Assembly (NCBI RefSeq): GCF_000003605.2
Contig: NW_003136828.1
Coordinates: 153,800-203,646 of the forward strand
DNA from: Saccoglossus kowalevskii
Taxonomy: Eukaryota; Hemichordata; Enteropneusta; Harrimaniidae
Length of the DNA: 49,847 bases
Direction: 5' to 3'
A program made the position numbers and the translations under genes. The notes under the pieces were generated by a model, which saw only the letters and a list, made by a program, of their open reading frames with translations, was not told the origin of the DNA and made no database searches. Shown here piece after piece: positions 48,430 through 49,847 of the stretch. The stretch's first letter is position 1; every line of letters starts with the position of its first letter.

Positions 48430-48950
48430 CAAGTGATGCTTCAATTAATGAAGGTTTACAGTTCTGAAAACATATTGGAACAGAACTTAATAACTTGTAT
48501 CCATGGAGCTTGCAGTCTAGCCGCGGCTCAATTTCGGCGATACACCATTTCCCAGGCAGTGAATCACAATTAGTGTTGAAATAAAACTAAATATTAAAAT
48601 TAATTCATCACAACATTACAATCAGTGAACATCAAGTGATGGTTTAATTAATGAAAATATATAGTTCACTCACCTGAAAACATATTGGGACATGACTTAT
48701 AACTTGTACCCATGGGCCTTGCAGTCTAGGCACAGCCCAATTTCTGTGATATACCATTCCCAGGCAGTGAATCACATCTAGTGTTGAAATTGAAAAATAT
48801 TACAATTAATTCATTACAGTTTTACAAGCAATGAACATCAAGTGATGGTTTAATTGATAAAAATATACAGTTCACTCACCTGAAAACATATTGGAACAGG
48901 ACTAAATAACTTGTACCCAGGACCTTGCAGTCTAGCCGCAGCTCAATCAT
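48430..48950. repeat. ~208-bp tandem repeat, about 2.5 copies
   Basis: CTGAAAACATATTGG recurs at about 48464, 48674 and 48880 (offsets 210 and 206). Each is followed by AACTTGTA.CCA.G, CTTGCAGTCTAG and, in the first two copies, CCAGGCAGTGAATCACA and AACATCAAGTGATGG. The copies differ by scattered changes and small indels. Confidence 0.85.
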
Positions 48951-48969
48951 GTCTTATGTGGACAGATAC

Positions 48970-49250
48970 CATCATACACTGCATACTCGTTATTATACAC
49001 TGCATACTCGTTATTATACAGTGTATAGTCTATATTGTACGGTGCTTACTAAAGCAATATACCAGGAGATATTGCACAATTCACGACCTATATGCACGAG
49101 CCGCAGGGGAGTGCATATATTGAGTGAATTGTGCAATACCAATTATCAGCCATTATATTATACCAGTATATTGATGGCGTTAATCCATTGATTTGATTGG
49201 TCCAAACACAAAATTTGCATACACAATCCATGGTATATTGGCTGATAATG
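48970..49250. mobile_element. Foldback / MITE-like element with nested inverted repeats
   Basis: Perfect 15-bp arms TATTGCACAATTCAC (49070-49084) and its reverse complement (49124-49138) enclose a second perfect pair, TATATGCAC (49089-49097) and GTGCATATA (49111-49119), around a 13-base GC-rich loop. A 21-bp direct repeat (ATACACTGCATACTCGTTATT, two copies) sits just upstream at about 48974-49015. Further partly inverted sequence, ATTATCAGCC and GGCTGATAATGCAC, lies at about 49141 and 49239. No transposase is present. Confidence 0.6.
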
Positions 49251-49596
49251 CACGGCTAAACCAAGTGGCCCTGGAACATGAATTGACTACAGGTTTAATA
49301 CGAAAATACATAACACCAGTATTATTTGATTTTTAGGGAAACATAGTGGTTGAATTTTAGAAGAATATTAAAAAAAATACTGAATGGTGGGATCCAAGTT
49401 GTGAGCGTCGGTCGTTGGGTGATTGTCGTTCGCCACACAAACCTAAACCACCGTCCCTTAACACCGTGAGGTGCCTACACGAACGCCAGAACGCTATGTT
49501 CTCAGTGTTGTTACTTTGAGATGGATTGCGAACTTCCAACAAAGAAAACATGATCTTTAAGTACAAGATATAATTGAGGGATTTAATGACATAAAA
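49251..49596. other. No gene recognised
   Basis: A minus-strand open frame at 49357-49566 has no family resemblance. It may be flanking sequence of the recombinase element to the right. Confidence 0.5.
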
Positions 49597-49847
49597 ATGA
49601 AAAAAAAATATGAGTCACAGGCAAAAATGTATGCCACCGGTCCGGCAGCGGCAGCTGACAAAATTGCAGTGCACCCGGGGAATTGCCATCTGTTTCAAAA
49701 AACACGGGACAACGCAGGATTCGACGACGATATATGGTATTGTAATTCTTCACTATGGGTAAATAAATTACAGGAGATGATGAAGGTAATTTCGAAAGCT
49801 ACAGATTTGTGCCGAGTGTACACCAACCACTGTATTAATAGAGCGAC
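49597..49847 (+). CDS. Partial Crypton-type tyrosine recombinase (runs off the right edge)
   Basis: Open from an in-frame ATG at 49597 to the window end without a stop. It reads YESQAKMYATG, then NCHLFQKTRDNAGFDDDIWY, then CNSSLWVNKLQEMMKVISK, then ATDLCRVYTNHCINRAT. The W[YF]...S.LG.N.L..MM..ISk.A.L...YTNH...RAT pattern is that of Crypton / KIAA1958-like tyrosine recombinases. The H..R box reads H-C-I-N-R, one residue longer than the usual H-x-x-R, and the stretch between MYATG and HLFQ is shorter than I would expect. So it may be a decayed copy. The catalytic G-H and tyrosine would lie beyond the window. The ATG may not be the real start, as relatives have a long N-terminal part. Confidence 0.7.
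   Translation, partial: MKKKYESQAKMYATGPAAAADKIAVHPGNCHLFQKTRDNAGFDDDIWYCNSSLWVNKLQEMMKVISKATDLCRVYTNHCINRA

Noticed and set aside
1-49847. Bacterial-type systems (CRISPR arrays, operons, phage)
   Set aside because: The whole window has eukaryotic intron-exon structure. No spaced direct repeats of CRISPR form or ribosome binding sites were seen.

Overview
The window is AT-rich animal DNA from what looks like a marine invertebrate. It has many short exons with GT-AG introns, a C-type lectin fold, a vitellogenin-type lipid-transfer domain, EGF domains, microsatellites, foldback elements and Crypton-type recombinase remnants. The repeated extracellular modules (TPP...G, then W...D.ESGI) are of a kind I associate mainly with lancelets, ambulacrarians, cnidarians and molluscs. 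I cannot name the species. A run of 50 N at 12478-12527 shows this is a draft assembly.

Layout. (1) 1-3800 is mostly repeats: a T-rich tandem array with AAAAC runs, a GT microsatellite, a cluster of perfect TGACGTCA sites and a 129-bp minisatellite carrying CArG-like palindromes. (2) On the minus strand, three exons at 4717-4630, 4112-3976 and 1905-1799 encode a small secreted C-type lectin; the last part of its domain is not found and probably lies left of the window. (3) 4718-6588 is the divergent intergenic region. It holds a decayed copy of the first exon of the next gene. (4) 6589-45931 (+) is, as I reconstruct it, one gene of about 89 exons and about 5,180 codons. The predicted protein has, in order: a signal peptide, a vitellogenin/LLTP N-terminal lipid-transfer domain, a helical stretch, an M23 (LytM/LECT2-like) peptidase-fold domain that seems to have lost its metal site, a cysteine-rich region, about 16 FN3-like modules, two cadherin/tandem-95-like domains, two EGF domains, one transmembrane helix and an acidic cytoplasmic tail. 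(5) 45932-49847 holds no convincing host gene. It has a poly(A) signal, a short copy of sequence from exon 83, a ~208-bp tandem repeat, a foldback element and, at the right edge, a partial Crypton-type tyrosine recombinase. A second, inactive recombinase copy lies in intron 29.

How sure this is. Exons were called from acceptor and donor sequences, reading frame and phase. Almost every junction keeps frame, which is the main reason for treating the locus as a single gene. There are three exceptions: exon 2 to exon 3 (one extra base in an A run), the N gap between exons 11 and 12, and exon 39, whose donor is weak. Splitting into two or more transcripts cannot be excluded without RNA data.

The most interesting point is the combination itself. 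The large lipid-transfer proteins I know (vitellogenin, apoB, apolipophorin, MTP) are secreted or held in the ER lumen. Here the lipid-transfer module appears to be tethered to the cell surface on a long modular stalk, with a pseudo-peptidase domain next to it.
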